Source: Agromyces sp. NDB4Y10
Lineage (GTDB): Bacteria > Actinomycetota > Actinomycetes > Actinomycetales > Microbacteriaceae
Length of the DNA stretch: 64,000 nucleotides
NCBI RefSeq assembly: GCF_001620055.1
Contig: NZ_LQGY01000056.1
Span: forward strand, 19,920 to 83,919
Direction: 5' to 3'
Positions 34,168-43,160 of this stretch are shown here, piece by piece. The notes under the pieces were generated by a model. The model saw nothing but the letters and a program-made list of their open reading frames with translations. It made no database searches and had not been told where the DNA came from. How positions within the stretch are numbered: the stretch's first letter is position 1; each line of letters opens with the position of its first letter. Position numbers and translations under genes: made by a program.

Positions 34168-35250
34168 TCAGGCGATCCGGCTGCCGCGCGCGAGGCGCTG
34201 GGCGGGGGTGCGGGTGCGCTGCACGGCCCAGGCGAGCGCGCCCGCAGCGAGGAGCAGGTGGATGCCGAGGCCGACGAACCAGGACGGCACCGAGCGGTCG
34301 TAGACCTGCTGCGGCCGCTCCCAGTCGTCGTCGGGCGCGATCGAACCGGACGGGGTCCAGGCCGCGCACTCGTCGTATTCGATCTCGAGTTCGGGTGCGT
34401 GCTGCGCCTGGCGCACACCCGTCGCGATCCAGCCGAACACGTCGTTCGGGTTGCCCTGGTCGTCGAAGCTGCCGGGGGCCGCGTCGGCGACCACGACGTA
34501 CGGGTTCGCGGCGAGGAAGCCCCAGACGTAGTCGAATCGCGGCGTGGGGTAGGTGTACGTCTCGGACGGGAGGCAGGGCGCCTCCTCGCCCGGGGGCACC
34601 CCGTCGCGCTCGACCGCCGCCCAGTCGACGGACCGGTTGGTGGCGCGCACCTCGGACTGGACCGCCGCGCCGCCCAGCCCGAACGCGATGAGCGTGCCGA
34701 TCGAGAGCGCCGCCACGACGAGGTAGGTCACCGCCACCGAGAACAGCGGTCGGGTGAGCACGCCGGACAGGCCGACGCCGATCGCGGCCACCACGCCGAG
34801 TTCGACGGCCGTGACGAGCGTCGCGACGACGATGGTCGCCGCCGGAACCTCGCCGAGGGCCACGGCGAACGCGAGGAACGGCACCGCCGCCGCGAGGAAC
34901 GCCAGCGCGGTGATCCAGGCGGCGAGCCACTTGCCGAGCACGATCTGCGTCGTGGAGACGAGCGTCACCTGCGTGGTCGCGAGCGTTCCCGAGTCGCGTT
35001 CCCCGTTGATCGCGTTGGCGCTCAGCGCGGGGGAGACCAGCGTGCCGAGGAGCAGCACGAAGAACACGATCGTCGAGAACACCCCGCCGCCGCCCGCGAA
35101 GAGGGCGTCGGTCGCGAAGACGAGCAGCACCGTGACGGCGAGCACGAGGAGCACGAAGACGCCGAGGAGCACGTACCAGGCGACGGTGCGCGTCCGCTGC
35201 CGCAGGTCGATCGTGACCACGAGCCAGAGGCCCTGCAGGAACCCGGTCAT
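34168..35250 (-). CDS. ABC-2 type transporter permease
   Basis: 360-residue membrane protein with an N-terminal in-plane segment, six to seven spans and a large soluble loop (about residues 205-320) before the last span. NGERDSGTLATTQVTLVSTTQIVLGKWLAAW near residues 80-110 is the typical ABC-2 permease cytoplasmic helix (seen as INGERDSGTLA and LGKWLAAW). The soluble loop carries two Cys and ends in a Pro/Asp-rich stretch. Stop-start overlap of 4 bp with the ATPase gene upstream shows one operon. Cargo unknown; drug, lipid or peptide export are the common roles of such two-gene systems. Confidence 0.85.
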   Translation of the reverse strand: MTGFLQGLWLVVTIDLRQRTRTVAWYVLLGVFVLLVLAVTVLLVFATDALFAGGGGVFSTIVFFVLLLGTLVSPALSANAINGERDSGTLATTQVTLVSTTQIVLGKWLAAWITALAFLAAAVPFLAFAVALGEVPAATIVVATLVTAVELGVVAAIGVGLSGVLTRPLFSVAVTYLVVAALSIGTLIAFGLGGAAVQSEVRATNRSVDWAAVERDGVPPGEEAPCLPSETYTYPTPRFDYVWGFLAANPYVVVADAAPGSFDDQGNPNDVFGWIATGVRQAQHAPELEIEYDECAAWTPSGSIAPDDDWERPQQVYDRSVPSWFVGLGIHLLLAAGALAWAVQRTRTPAQRLARGSRIA

Positions 35251-36170
35251 GCGCGGTCCTCCCCGTTGCGGCTGAGATCGAGGAACACGTGCTCGAGGTC
35301 GCCCACGGCGGGGGCGAACGACGAGACCGGCACCCCGGACGCGACGAGGTGCGCGAGCAGCTGCGCGGCGTCCTCCTCGGAGGCGAGGGGCACGATCGCG
35401 CCGAGGTTGTCGATGCGGCTCGCGGTTCCCCAGCCGGCGGCGTCGAGCGCCGCGCGCAGGCGTGCCGGGTCGAGCGAGCGCACCCGCCAGTCGCGGGCCG
35501 TGCGCCCGGCGCGCGCGATGTCGTCGGCGGCCGCGGTCACCCCACCGGACAGGTACACCGCCTGATCGGCCATCTCCTCGAGTTCGGCCAGGACGTGGCT
35601 GGAGACGAGGATGGTGCGTCCCTCGCCGGCGAGCCTGCGGACGAGGGTGCGCAGCGACGCGCGCGCCACGGGGTCGAGACCCGAGGCGGGCTCGTCGAGC
35701 AGCAGCACCTCCGGGTCGTGCACGAGCGCGCGGGCGAGGCTCAGCCGCTGCTTCTGGCCGCGCGAGAGGACCCGCGTCGGCCGGTCGGCGAGCTCGCCGA
35801 GGTCGACGAGGTCGATCAGCTCGGCGGCGCGGGCCGCCGCCGCCCCCGTCGGTCGGCCGTACAGTCGCGCACTCGCGACGAGCGCCTCGCGCACCGTCAG
35901 CGTCGACCACGACCCGAGCAGGTCGGGCATCCAGCCCATGCGGGCGCGCACCTCGCGCGGCTCGGCGACCGCGTCGAAACCGGCGACGCGGACGGTGCCC
36001 GCGTCGGGCCGCAGCAGGGTCGCCAGCATGAGCAGGAGGGTCGTCTTGCCGGCGCCGTTCGGGCCGATGAGGCCGGCCACGTGGCCCGGCTCGACGGTGA
36101 AGGTCGCCTCCCTCACGGCGTGGACGTCGCCGAACGCGCGCGCGAGTCCGGACACCTCGATGCCGGCCAT
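35247..36170 (-). CDS. ABC transporter ATP-binding protein (CcmA/DrrA-type)
   Basis: 307 residues. Walker A GPNGAGKTTLL near 37-47, Q-loop region RMGWMPDLLGSW, signature LSRGQKQRLSLARAL near 131 (Ser-Arg-Gly instead of Ser-Gly-Gly), Walker B VLLLDEPASGLDP near 153, switch His in SSHVLAE. A C-terminal ~80-residue extension from residue 225 (WRVRSLDPARLRAALDAAGWG) resembles the DrrA C-domain. The ATG at 36170 follows AAGGAGGT closely. Partner of the overlapping permease. Divergent from hisS. Confidence 0.9.
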   Translation of the reverse strand: MAGIEVSGLARAFGDVHAVREATFTVEPGHVAGLIGPNGAGKTTLLLMLATLLRPDAGTVRVAGFDAVAEPREVRARMGWMPDLLGSWSTLTVREALVASARLYGRPTGAAAARAAELIDLVDLGELADRPTRVLSRGQKQRLSLARALVHDPEVLLLDEPASGLDPVARASLRTLVRRLAGEGRTILVSSHVLAELEEMADQAVYLSGGVTAAADDIARAGRTARDWRVRSLDPARLRAALDAAGWGTASRIDNLGAIVPLASEEDAAQLLAHLVASGVPVSSFAPAVGDLEHVFLDLSRNGEDRA

Positions 36171-36303
36171 CCGACCTCCTTCGGGTCGGCGGACGCGCCG
36201 ACGAGACGCGAGCCTAGCGGCGGTCGCGCGCGCGTGGATCGGGGATGGCCCGGATGTGGAGAACTTCGTCCGCACCCCGGTCGGGCGCGCCATCCACTGC
36301 TGG

Positions 36304-36309
36304 AAGAAT
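36304..36309 (+). promoter_or_regulatory. Possible -10 AAGAAT for hisS
   Basis: AAGAAT ends 7 nt before the hisS ATG, the same geometry as other leaderless genes here, but the first base is A instead of T. Confidence 0.35.
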
Positions 36310-36316
36310 GGGACGC

Positions 36317-37579
36317 ATGGCCCAGACCGTGACGCCCCCGCGCGGCATGCGCGACTTCCTGCCCGCCGAGAAGGCCCGCCGCGAGCACGCGCTCTCGGTG
36401 ATCCGCGGGGTGTACGCGGCCCACGGGTTCGACGAGATCGAGACCCCCGTGATGGAGGACTCGTCGCGACTGCACGCGGGTCTCGGCGGCGACAACGAGA
36501 AGCTCGCGTTCGCCGTCATGAAGCGCGGCATCACGCCCGACGACCTCGCGGCGGCGGCCGAGTCCGGCGACGCGCTCTCGCTCGCCGACCTCGGCCTCCG
36601 GTACGACCTGACGGTGCCGCTCGCCCGGTTCTACGCGACGCACCGCGCCGCCCTGCCGCCAGTGTTCCGCGCCATCCAGATCGCGCCGGTCTGGCGCGCC
36701 GAGCGCCCGCAGAAGGGCCGCTACCGGCAGTTCGTCCAGTGCGACATCGACATCATCGGCGAGGCCGGCCCGCTCGCCGAGCTCGAGCTGCTCACCGCGA
36801 CCGTGGGCGCGCTCGAGGCGCTGGGGCTCGACGGATGCCGCATCCGGCTGAACGACCGCCGGATCCTGGCCGGCATCCTGGGCTCGTGGGGTGTGCCCGA
36901 CGACCTGCGCGAGCGCGCCCTCATCACGATCGACAAGCTCGACAAGATCGGCCCCGACGGCGTCGCCGCGGAGCTCGCGACCCTGGGCGTCGACCGCCCC
37001 GGCGTCGCCGACGAGCTGCGCGAGCTCGCGGCGGCCGACTGGTCGATCGCCGCCGATGAGGCCGCCGCCCCGGGCTGGCTCGACCGCGACGCCTTCCGCG
37101 ACCTGGTCGCCCTGCGCGACGCGGTGCCGGGCGCGGCCGTCGACTTCGACCCGACGCTCGTGCGCGGCATGGGGTACTACACGGGAACGATCTTCGAGAT
37201 CGCCCACCCCGATTTCGGCTACTCGCTCGGCGGCGGCGGCCGCTACGACCACATGGTCGGGCGCTTCCTCGGCCAGGAGGTGCCGGCGTGCGGGTTCTCG
37301 ATCGGCTTCGAGCGGATCGTCGACCTCCTCGCCGTCCGCGACGAGGGCCGGCCGCGGTCGGTCGTGCTCGTGCACGACCGCGACGTCGCGCCCGGCGAGC
37401 TCCTCGCCCTGAAGCACGAGCTCGTGGCATCCGGCATGCGCGTGCGCTTCGAGAAGCGCGCGAAGAACCTGCGCGGCCTGCTCGAGCGGGTGACCGCCGA
37501 CGGCTTCGACGCGTGGGCGCCCGTCACGGCCGAGACGACGGATGCCGCGTCGCTGGAGTTCCGCGACCTCGCCGCCTGA
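36317..37579 (+). CDS. hisS: Histidine--tRNA ligase
   Basis: Class II synthetase charging tRNA-His. 420 residues: motif 1 region PPRGMRDFLP near 8-17, motif 2 APVWRAERPQKGRYRQFVQCD near 118-138 (seen as WRAERPQKGRYRQF), the histidine A motif LVRGMGYYTGTIFEI near 273, motif 3 GFSIGFERI near 328, then the alpha/beta anticodon domain (residues 340-420). It lies between the ABC exporter and eno, a position not usual in mycobacteria. Start ATG at 36317; no Shine-Dalgarno. Confidence 0.97.
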   Translation: MAQTVTPPRGMRDFLPAEKARREHALSVIRGVYAAHGFDEIETPVMEDSSRLHAGLGGDNEKLAFAVMKRGITPDDLAAAAESGDALSLADLGLRYDLTVPLARFYATHRAALPPVFRAIQIAPVWRAERPQKGRYRQFVQCDIDIIGEAGPLAELELLTATVGALEALGLDGCRIRLNDRRILAGILGSWGVPDDLRERALITIDKLDKIGPDGVAAELATLGVDRPGVADELRELAAADWSIAADEAAAPGWLDRDAFRDLVALRDAVPGAAVDFDPTLVRGMGYYTGTIFEIAHPDFGYSLGGGGRYDHMVGRFLGQEVPACGFSIGFERIVDLLAVRDEGRPRSVVLVHDRDVAPGELLALKHELVASGMRVRFEKRAKNLRGLLERVTADGFDAWAPVTAETTDAASLEFRDLAA

Positions 37580-38986
<1,407 letters not shown>

Positions 38987-39004
38987 CACGTCACCAGACG
39001 TCCA

Positions 39005-39034
39005 GACGGGAGCGGCCAGGCGGCCGCTCCCGTC
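39005..39034 (+). terminator. Terminator after eno
   Basis: GACGGGAGCGGCC pairs over 13 bp with GGCCGCTCCCGTC around loop AGGC, 19 bp after the eno stop, followed by GGTCGTTCC. The next gene begins 37 bp later. Confidence 0.8.
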
Positions 39035-39070
39035 GGTCGTTCCCGCGGGCACGAGAGGAGGGCGACGCCG

Positions 39071-39670
39071 ATGAACGCACGTCGTCCGACCCCGCCTCGT
39101 TCCGCCAAGCCAGCCAAGCCCGCCGAGCCGGCCGCCACCCCGTCCCGGACGCCGCCGTCGCGCTCGGGCGGCAGGCCCGCACGGCAGTCGGTCCGCCAGG
39201 TGAGCGCCGACTGGCTCGCCGGCATCCGCTTCTCGGGCTTCTCGATCATCATGATGGGCGTGCTCGTGCTCGCCGTGGTGGTGCTCGCGCCGAGCATCGC
39301 GGCCTACGCCGAGCAGCGCCAGCAGATCGCCGAGCTGAAGGCCGACGTCGCCCGCCAGGAGGCCGAGGTCGCCCGGCTCACCGAGCAGCGCGAACGCTGG
39401 AACGACGAGACGTACATCGTCACCCAGGCACGCGAGCGGCTCTACTACGTGCTCCCCGGCGAGGTCAGCTACCTCGTCATCGACGACCGCTCGCCCGAGG
39501 CGCTCGCCGCCGCCGACCGTGAGGTCTCCCGCGAGGTGACCGAGCAGCGCGGCGACTGGATGCAGACGATGCTGCGCTCGGTGATGACCGCGGGACTCGC
39601 GCCCGCGGCATCCGACGCCCCGCCGACCGAGCCCGCGAACGACCGACCCGCCGACGAGGGGACCCGATGA
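39071..39670 (+). CDS. FtsB/DivIC-family septum formation initiator
   Basis: 199 residues: basic Pro/Ala/Arg-rich cytoplasmic head (1-50), one membrane span near 55-77 (SIIMMGVLVLAVVVLAP), a coiled coil near 80-115 (EQRQQIAELKADVARQEAEV and on), then the conserved ARERLYYVLPGE motif near 119-130 and a disordered acidic tail. FtsB/DivIC joins FtsL/DivIB and FtsQ in the divisome. Start ATG at 39071 with GAGAGGAG upstream. Equivalent of Rv1024 after eno in M. tuberculosis. Overlaps DUF501 by ATGA. Confidence 0.9.
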   Translation: MNARRPTPPRSAKPAKPAEPAATPSRTPPSRSGGRPARQSVRQVSADWLAGIRFSGFSIIMMGVLVLAVVVLAPSIAAYAEQRQQIAELKADVARQEAEVARLTEQRERWNDETYIVTQARERLYYVLPGEVSYLVIDDRSPEALAAADREVSREVTEQRGDWMQTMLRSVMTAGLAPAASDAPPTEPANDRPADEGTR

Positions 39671-40209
39671 CCCGCCCGCCGTTCCCCCCGGTGTCCGACC
39701 GAGACCTCCGCATCGTGTCGGCGCAGCTCGGCCGCCCCGCGCGCGATGTCGTCGGCATCGCGGCGCGTTGCGTCTGCGGCGCGCCGACGGTCGTCTCCAC
39801 GGCGCCGCGCCTGTCCGACGGCACGCCGTTCCCCACCTTCTACTACCTGACCCACCCGGTCGCCACCGCCGCCATGTCGTTCCTCGAGGCGGCCCAGCTC
39901 ATGGCGGAGTTCACCGAGCTGCTCGAGCGCGACCCCGAGGTCGCGGCAGCCTACCGGGCGGCCCACGAGCAGTACCTCGCCGACCGCGAGCAGTTCGGCA
40001 CCGTCGCCGAGATCGCGGGCGTCTCGGCGGGGGGCATGCCCACGCGCGTGAAGTGCCTGCACGCCCTCGCGGGCCATGCGCTCGCCGCAGGTCCCGGCGT
40101 GAACCCGATCGGCGACCTCGCCCTCGAGCGCTCCACCTGGTCGCCCGACGTGTGCCGGTGCCCCGATTACGGCGTCGACGACGCGGATGCCGCGGAGTCG
40201 TCGTCATGA
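39667..40209 (+). CDS. DUF501 domain protein
   Basis: 180 residues. The family (Rv1025-like) is conserved across actinobacteria after ftsB but has no known activity. CVCGAPTVVSTAPRL near residues 36-50, PTFYYLTHPVATAAMSFLEAAQLM near 59-82 (in part), KCLHALAGHALAAGPGVNPIGD near 122-143 and the C-terminal CRCP. The recurring Cys pairs and His suggest a metal site. ATGA overlaps join it to both neighbours, so ftsB-like, DUF501 and the protease are one translationally coupled unit. Confidence 0.88.
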   Translation: MTRPPFPPVSDRDLRIVSAQLGRPARDVVGIAARCVCGAPTVVSTAPRLSDGTPFPTFYYLTHPVATAAMSFLEAAQLMAEFTELLERDPEVAAAYRAAHEQYLADREQFGTVAEIAGVSAGGMPTRVKCLHALAGHALAAGPGVNPIGDLALERSTWSPDVCRCPDYGVDDADAAESSS

Positions 40210-41525
40210 CGCCCACCCGGACCCGGGACGGCCGTGCGGGGGCCGTCGTCCGGCGCCGACGCCGCCGCGCCGGGTGGCGCGCGGGTCTCACGATCGCGCT
40301 CGCCGCGGCGCTCGCCGTCACGGGCACCGCCCCCGCGAACGCCGACACGGTCCGCGACCTGCAGTACTGGCTGAACGAGTACGGCTTCACCCAGGCCTGG
40401 AACACGTCCCGCGGCGACGGCGTCAAGGTCGCCATCATCGACACGGGCGTCAACGGCGAGATCGCCGAGCTCCGCGGCGTGGTGGTGGGCGGCACGGATG
40501 CCTCGGGCATCGGGTCGCCGAACGGGCAGACGCCCGTCGGCGAGGAGAGCGAGCACGGCACGCTCGTGGCCTCCCTGCTCGCCGGCCGCGGCACCGGCGC
40601 GGGCAACGGCGTGATCGGGGTCGCGCCCGACGCCGACCTGCTCACGGCATCCGTCGCCTTCGGGCAGGACTCGGGGTCGCCGAAGACCAACGACGAGCAG
40701 ATCGCCGATGCGGTGCGATGGGCGGTCGACAACGGCGCGGACGTGATCAACATGTCGCTGACCCGCAACACCAGCGACTGGCCGGAGAGCTGGGACGACG
40801 CGTTCCTGCACGCCTTCGAGAACGACGTCGTCGTGGTCGCGGCCGCGGGCAACCGCGGGTCGGGCACGACGCAGGTCGGTGCGCCCGCCACGATCCCCGG
40901 CGTGCTCACCGTCGCCGGCGTGGACCGCGAGCAGAACGCGAGCTTCGACGCGAGCTCGCAGGGCATCACCATCGCGGTCGCGGCACCCAGCGAGGACCTC
41001 GTCGGCGTGCTCCCCGACGGCGGCTACGTCCAGTGGTCGGGGACCTCGGCGGCGGCGCCGCTCGTCTCGGGCCTCGTGGCGCTCGTGCGCGCCGAGTACC
41101 CCGACATGGATGCCGCGAACGTCATCAACCGCGTCATCCGCACCGCCGACCCGAAGGGCGAGGAGGTGCCGAGCCCGCTGTACGGGTACGGCATCATCGA
41201 CCCGGTCGCCGCGCTCACCGCCGACGTCGAGGCCGTCGAGGCGAACCCGCTGGGCAGCCTCCAGGACTGGATCCGCGTGCATCGCCGCGCCGACCTGCCG
41301 GAGCAGGACACGGCCGACGGGCGCGACGCCGAGCAGATCGTCCCGATCGCCGATCCGCCGCCGCCGCGCTCGGAAAGCGCCAAGACATTGCTGCCGACGC
41401 CGTGGACGCTCGCCTATATCACGGTGCCGCTCTCGCTGGTCGCCGGATTTGGTACGCTAGCAGCGCTGTTGGGCATCGGCGCCACTCGGCACATCAGGCG
41501 GACTGAGCGCATCCGCGCCCAGTGA
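40206..41525 (+). CDS. Membrane-anchored subtilisin-like (S8, mycosin-like) serine protease
   Basis: 439 residues. Twin-Arg-rich head then a signal peptide ending near Ala-Asn-Ala (residue 46). The catalytic triad is Asp79 (IIDTGV), His117 (EHGT) and Ser281 (SGTSAAAP), with oxyanion Asn216 (AAGN). A Pro-rich linker near 378-388 leads to a C-terminal membrane span near 400-425 and a basic cytoplasmic end. This is the mycosin (MycP) layout, but no ESX gene is nearby. It is translationally coupled to DUF501 and the FtsB-like gene, suggesting cleavage of a cell-wall or division protein. TGA overlaps an alternative GTG of the next gene. Confidence 0.92.
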   Translation: MTPTRTRDGRAGAVVRRRRRRAGWRAGLTIALAAALAVTGTAPANADTVRDLQYWLNEYGFTQAWNTSRGDGVKVAIIDTGVNGEIAELRGVVVGGTDASGIGSPNGQTPVGEESEHGTLVASLLAGRGTGAGNGVIGVAPDADLLTASVAFGQDSGSPKTNDEQIADAVRWAVDNGADVINMSLTRNTSDWPESWDDAFLHAFENDVVVVAAAGNRGSGTTQVGAPATIPGVLTVAGVDREQNASFDASSQGITIAVAAPSEDLVGVLPDGGYVQWSGTSAAAPLVSGLVALVRAEYPDMDAANVINRVIRTADPKGEEVPSPLYGYGIIDPVAALTADVEAVEANPLGSLQDWIRVHRRADLPEQDTADGRDAEQIVPIADPPPPRSESAKTLLPTPWTLAYITVPLSLVAGFGTLAALLGIGATRHIRRTERIRAQ

Positions 41526-41560
41526 TCGCACTCATCAGAAAACCAAGGAGTCCATTCACC

Positions 41561-42982
41561 GTGCCCAAGATTCTGATCGTCGGTGGCGGCTACGCAGGCT
41601 TCTACACGGCGTGGAAGCTCGAGAAGTGGCTGCGACCCGGCGAGGCCGAGGTGACGGTCGTCGACCCGCTGCCGTACATGACGTACCAGCCGTTCCTTCC
41701 CGAGGTCGCCGCCGGCTCGATCGAGCCGCGCCACTCGGTGGTCGCGCTCCGTCGCCACCTCAAGAAGACCACCGTCGTGACCGCGAAGGTCACGGGCATC
41801 GACCACGCGTCGAAGACCGCGACGATCACGCCCGAGGTGGGCGAGCCGTGGCAGTTCGACTACGACGTCATCGTGGTCACCGGTGGTGCCGTCTCGCGCA
41901 CGTTCCCGATCCCGGGCGTCGCCGACCAGGCGATCGGGCTCAAGACCATCGAGGAGGCCGTCGCGATCCGCGACCGCGTCCTCACCAACTTCGACAAGGC
42001 CGCGAACCTGCCGGCGGGCCCCGAGCGCGACCGCCTGCTCACGTTCGTCGTGGTCGGCGGCGGCTTCGCGGGCATCGAGGTGTTCGCCGAGCTCCGCTCG
42101 TTCGCGAGCTCGCTGCTGAAGTACTACCCGCAGCTCTCGTTCGACGACACGCACTTCCACCTCATCGAGGCGATGGGCCGGATCATGCCCGAGGTGTCGC
42201 TGCCGACGAGCCACTGGGTCATCAAGCACCTCGCCCAGCGCGGCGCCGAGGTCCACCTCGACACGCAGCTCACGAGCGCCGTCGACGGGCGGATCGAGCT
42301 CTCGACGGGCGAGACCTTCGAGTCCGACCTCATCGTCTGGACCGCGGGCGTCATGGCCAACCCGGCGATCGTCCGCACGAGCGACCTCCCGGTCGAGGAG
42401 CGCGGTCGCATCCTCACGCGCGCCGACCTCCGCGTGGGCGACGAGGACGACTTCGTGCCCGACGCGTGGGCGGCCGGCGACATCGCGGCCGTGCCCGACC
42501 TCACGGGCGGCGGCGTGGGCGGCTACTGCGTGCCCAACGCGCAGCACGCGGTGCGCCAGGGCAAGCTGCTCGCGAAGAACATCGTCGCGGTCCTGCGCGG
42601 CGAGGAGCCCAAGCAGTACATCCACAAGAACCTCGGCGCCGTGGCCGGCCTCGGGGTCGGCTCGGGTGCGTTCCAGTCGGGCAAGATCGCGATCAAGGGC
42701 CTGCCGGCGTGGTTCGCCCACCGCGGCTACCACGGCCTCGCGATGCCGACGTGGGAGCGCAAGTTCCGCGTGTTCTGGGGTTGGTGGAACAACTTCTGGC
42801 TCGGCCGCGACATCGTGTCGCTCGCTGCGGTCCAGCACCCGCGCGCTGCCTTCGAGCAGTTCGCCGCGCGCCCGAAGCCGGCGGCCGAGGTGGCTCCGGC
42901 CGCACCCGCCAAGGCGGTCGAGTCGGGCAGCGGCACGAAGGGTGCTCGCAAGACGCCCGCGAAGGCCGTCGCGGCCAAGTAG
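41561..42982 (+). CDS. ndh: Type II NADH dehydrogenase (NDH-2)
   Basis: Single-subunit flavoprotein passing electrons from NADH to menaquinone without pumping protons. 473 residues: FAD loop ILIVGGGYAGFYTAWKLE near 4-21, NADH loop FVVVGGGFAGIEVFAEL near 158, WTAGVMANP near 265, and DAWAAGDIAAVPD near 306 for the second FAD motif. A C-terminal amphipathic region (WERKFRVFWGWWNNFWLGRD) anchors it to the membrane, followed by a Lys/Ala-rich tail. I set the start at GTG 41561, which has AAGGAG 10 nt upstream. A GTG at 41522 overlapping the protease stop would add 13 residues that do not fit the family. Confidence 0.95.
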   Translation: MPKILIVGGGYAGFYTAWKLEKWLRPGEAEVTVVDPLPYMTYQPFLPEVAAGSIEPRHSVVALRRHLKKTTVVTAKVTGIDHASKTATITPEVGEPWQFDYDVIVVTGGAVSRTFPIPGVADQAIGLKTIEEAVAIRDRVLTNFDKAANLPAGPERDRLLTFVVVGGGFAGIEVFAELRSFASSLLKYYPQLSFDDTHFHLIEAMGRIMPEVSLPTSHWVIKHLAQRGAEVHLDTQLTSAVDGRIELSTGETFESDLIVWTAGVMANPAIVRTSDLPVEERGRILTRADLRVGDEDDFVPDAWAAGDIAAVPDLTGGGVGGYCVPNAQHAVRQGKLLAKNIVAVLRGEEPKQYIHKNLGAVAGLGVGSGAFQSGKIAIKGLPAWFAHRGYHGLAMPTWERKFRVFWGWWNNFWLGRDIVSLAAVQHPRAAFEQFAARPKPAAEVAPAAPAKAVESGSGTKGARKTPAKAVAAK

Positions 42983-42988
42983 TCGCCC

Positions 42989-42994
42989 TAAGCT
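42989..42994 (+). promoter_or_regulatory. -10 box TAAGCT for tRNA-Leu(UAA)
   Basis: TAAGCT would start transcription near 43001, so the primary tRNA transcript would open with the hairpin at 42999-43029. Confidence 0.45.
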
Positions 42995-42998
42995 GTGA

Positions 42999-43029
42999 CG
43001 CGGTGCCGGCCGGATCGGCCGGCACCGCG
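42999..43029 (+). terminator. 14 bp perfect hairpin abutting tRNA-Leu
   Basis: CGCGGTGCCGGCCG (42999-43012), loop GAT, then the exact complement 43016-43029, whose last G is also nucleotide 1 of the tRNA. As an ndh terminator it lacks a U-tract. As a tRNA leader it would place a strong stem directly at the RNase P site. Confidence 0.6.
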
Positions 43030-43105
43030 CTCCCGTAGCCCAATCGGCAGAGGCAGGCGACTTAAACTCGCCTCAGTCTGGGTTCGAATCCCAGCGGGAG
43101 CACCA
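43029..43105 (+). tRNA. tRNA with anticodon UAA (nominally Leu) and class I architecture
   Basis: Cloverleaf with every stem intact. Acceptor GCTCCCG/CGGGAGC, D-stem GCC/GGC, anticodon stem GGCGA/TCGCC with loop CTTAAAC (anticodon TAA), variable loop TCAGT (5 nt), T-arm CTGGG-TTCGAAT-CCCAG, discriminator A, encoded CCA. The UAA anticodon reads UUA (Leu). Bacterial tRNA-Leu normally has a long class II variable arm (for example bldA of Streptomyces); this one does not. No in-frame TTA codon was found in the window's genes. Confidence 0.92.
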
Positions 43106-43160
43106 CGAATCGACCCGGTGCGCCCGTCCGTCTCGAACGGCGCCACCGCCGGCCGACGGC

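Noticed and set aside
41522..41560. GTG 41522 as start of ndh
   Set aside because: Adds 13 residues before the FAD motif and lacks a ribosome site, while AAGGAG precedes GTG 41561.
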